Below are positions 5,612 to 6,376 of a stretch of 6,376 bases of DNA, in pieces (within the stretch, counting starts at the first letter, position 1; the number at the start of each line of letters is the position of its first letter). A program made the position numbers and the translations under genes. The notes under the pieces were generated by a model, which saw only the letters and a program-made list of their open reading frames with translations, did not search any database and was not told where the DNA came from. The DNA comes from Myxococcales bacterium (GTDB taxonomy: Bacteria > Myxococcota_A > Polyangia > Polyangiales > Houyiibacteriaceae), in contig JAUXFZ010000151.1 of NCBI GenBank assembly GCA_030622585.1, positions 1 through 6,376 on the forward strand, read 5' to 3'.

Positions 5612-6376
5612 ATGTACATCAACAAACGGGGCCTCCGAGAAATCGGAAGCGTCCTCTTCAAGAAGCCGACCGTCGGCCGACTCGTGACCACCGCTTGGAT
5701 TGCGCCGATCTACCTGGGGCTCCGTCAGACTGTGGTCGCCTTCCGCGCGCTCGACGAGGTCCTGTACCCTGAGTACCGCGAACAGAAGGTCGAGCGGCCG
5801 GTTTTTGTCTTCGCCAATCCGCGCAGCGGCACCACACTCGTCCACCGCCTGATCAGCCTAGACGACGAGGTCTTCACCACGGTGAAGCTCTACCAAACGA
5901 TTTTCCCTTCGATCACGGCCACCAAGGCCTTCAAACGACTGATCGACCTTGCCCAGACCAGCGTCGGCTCCGTGCTCAACCACGCGTATGACTTCTTCAA
6001 CGGACCCCTCGAGAGCCGTTGGCAGGGAGTCCACCACCTCAGCCTCGACCAGGCCGAGGAAGATGTGTGCACGCTCCTATGGAGCCTCGAGTCACCCACG
6101 ACCGGACTGCTCTTCCCGTTCATGGACGACCTGCCGAGCCAAACGTGGATCGACCGTCAACCGGATGAGCAGCGGCGCGCGTACATGGACTCCTACGAGA
6201 ACACGATCAAGCGTCACCTGTTCGAGACCGACGGGAAGCGCTTCTTGAACAAGAACGTGTTTTTCTCGACCCGCGTCCGTTCCATTCACGAGAAGTTCCC
6301 GGATGCGGCGTTCGTGTACCTCGTGCGCAACCCACACGACAGTCTTCCCTCGTTCTTGAATATGTTCTACCAGGCG
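5612..6376 (+). CDS. Sulfotransferase-family protein, 3' end outside the window
   Basis: The frame is open for 255 codons from ATG 5612 to the right edge with no stop. The family transfers sulfate from PAPS to a hydroxyl or amine of small molecules, lipids or glycans. The 5'-phosphosulfate loop is FVFANPRSGTTLVHRLIS at 65-82 (R71, S72, G73, T74, T75); the 3'-phosphate motif is FVYLVRNPHDSLPSF at 234-248 (R239, S244 and nearby residues). A moderately hydrophobic stretch at about 24-45 (LVTTAWIAPIYLGL and onward) precedes the domain; it is too broken by polar residues to call a signal peptide or membrane anchor. Between the motifs are aromatic- and acid-rich segments such as NHAYDFFNGPLESRW (123-137) that probably shape the acceptor pocket. 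Related bacterial proteins are usually about 350-420 residues, so perhaps a third is missing. Acceptor and pathway are unknown; ilvD upstream is probably a separate unit, so context does not help. Confidence 0.85.
   Translation, partial: MYINKRGLREIGSVLFKKPTVGRLVTTAWIAPIYLGLRQTVVAFRALDEVLYPEYREQKVERPVFVFANPRSGTTLVHRLISLDDEVFTTVKLYQTIFPSITATKAFKRLIDLAQTSVGSVLNHAYDFFNGPLESRWQGVHHLSLDQAEEDVCTLLWSLESPTTGLLFPFMDDLPSQTWIDRQPDEQRRAYMDSYENTIKRHLFETDGKRFLNKNVFFSTRVRSIHEKFPDAAFVYLVRNPHDSLPSFLNMFYQA

Noticed and set aside
6241..6252. TTCTTGAACA in the sulfotransferase gene, resembling one arm of the operator
   Set aside because: It is a single half-site inside coding sequence (FLNKN codons) without an inverted partner at the right spacing.
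1..6376. CRISPR arrays, insertion-sequence ends, tRNA or rRNA genes, riboswitches
   Set aside because: No regularly spaced repeats, transposase motifs or recognisable RNA structures were seen; nearly all of the window is accounted for by protein genes.

Overview
The window is GC-rich chromosomal DNA (by eye; GC was not computed). It looks like a free-living Gram-negative bacterium, most likely a myxobacterium-like member of the former Deltaproteobacteria. The reasons are a class II HMG-CoA reductase (mevalonate route), a MenG/UbiE methyltransferase, a GbsR/MarR-type regulator and a PAPS-type sulfotransferase close together. The lineage is an inference from gene content. Nothing here looks like a prophage, transposon, CRISPR array, rRNA or tRNA.

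Left part (1-3684, minus strand). Four genes are read right to left: a GbsR/MarR-family regulator (3684-3100), a long-chain polyprenyl diphosphate synthase (3068-1998), HMG-CoA reductase (1973-759) and a UbiE/MenG C-methyltransferase (762-31). Gaps are short (31 and 24 nt), and reductase and methyltransferase overlap by 4 nt (GTGA). The stop of ubiE also carries an ATGA overlap that probably starts a fifth gene cut off by the left edge. The enzymes form a logical chain: the reductase commits carbon to mevalonate and C5 units, the synthase builds a long prenyl tail, and the methyltransferase finishes the prenylated quinone ring. This reads as an isoprenoid-quinone operon headed by its own regulator.

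Divergent gap (3685-3795). This 111-nt region separates the regulator from ilvD. It holds a near-perfect inverted repeat, TGTTCAA/TTGAACA, plus a third half-site on the regulator's start codon. That is a good candidate operator for autoregulation. A possible extended -10 sits just in front of ilvD.

Right part (3796-6376, plus strand). A complete ilvD (dihydroxy-acid dehydratase, branched-chain amino acid synthesis) is followed by a GC hairpin with a short T-run, a likely terminator. Next comes a sulfotransferase-family gene that starts at 5612 and runs off the right edge. It is open for 255 codons with both PAPS-binding motifs visible; its substrate cannot be told.

I see no clearly new biological system. 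The most interesting items are the regulator-headed mevalonate/prenyl/quinone operon and its repeat operator.
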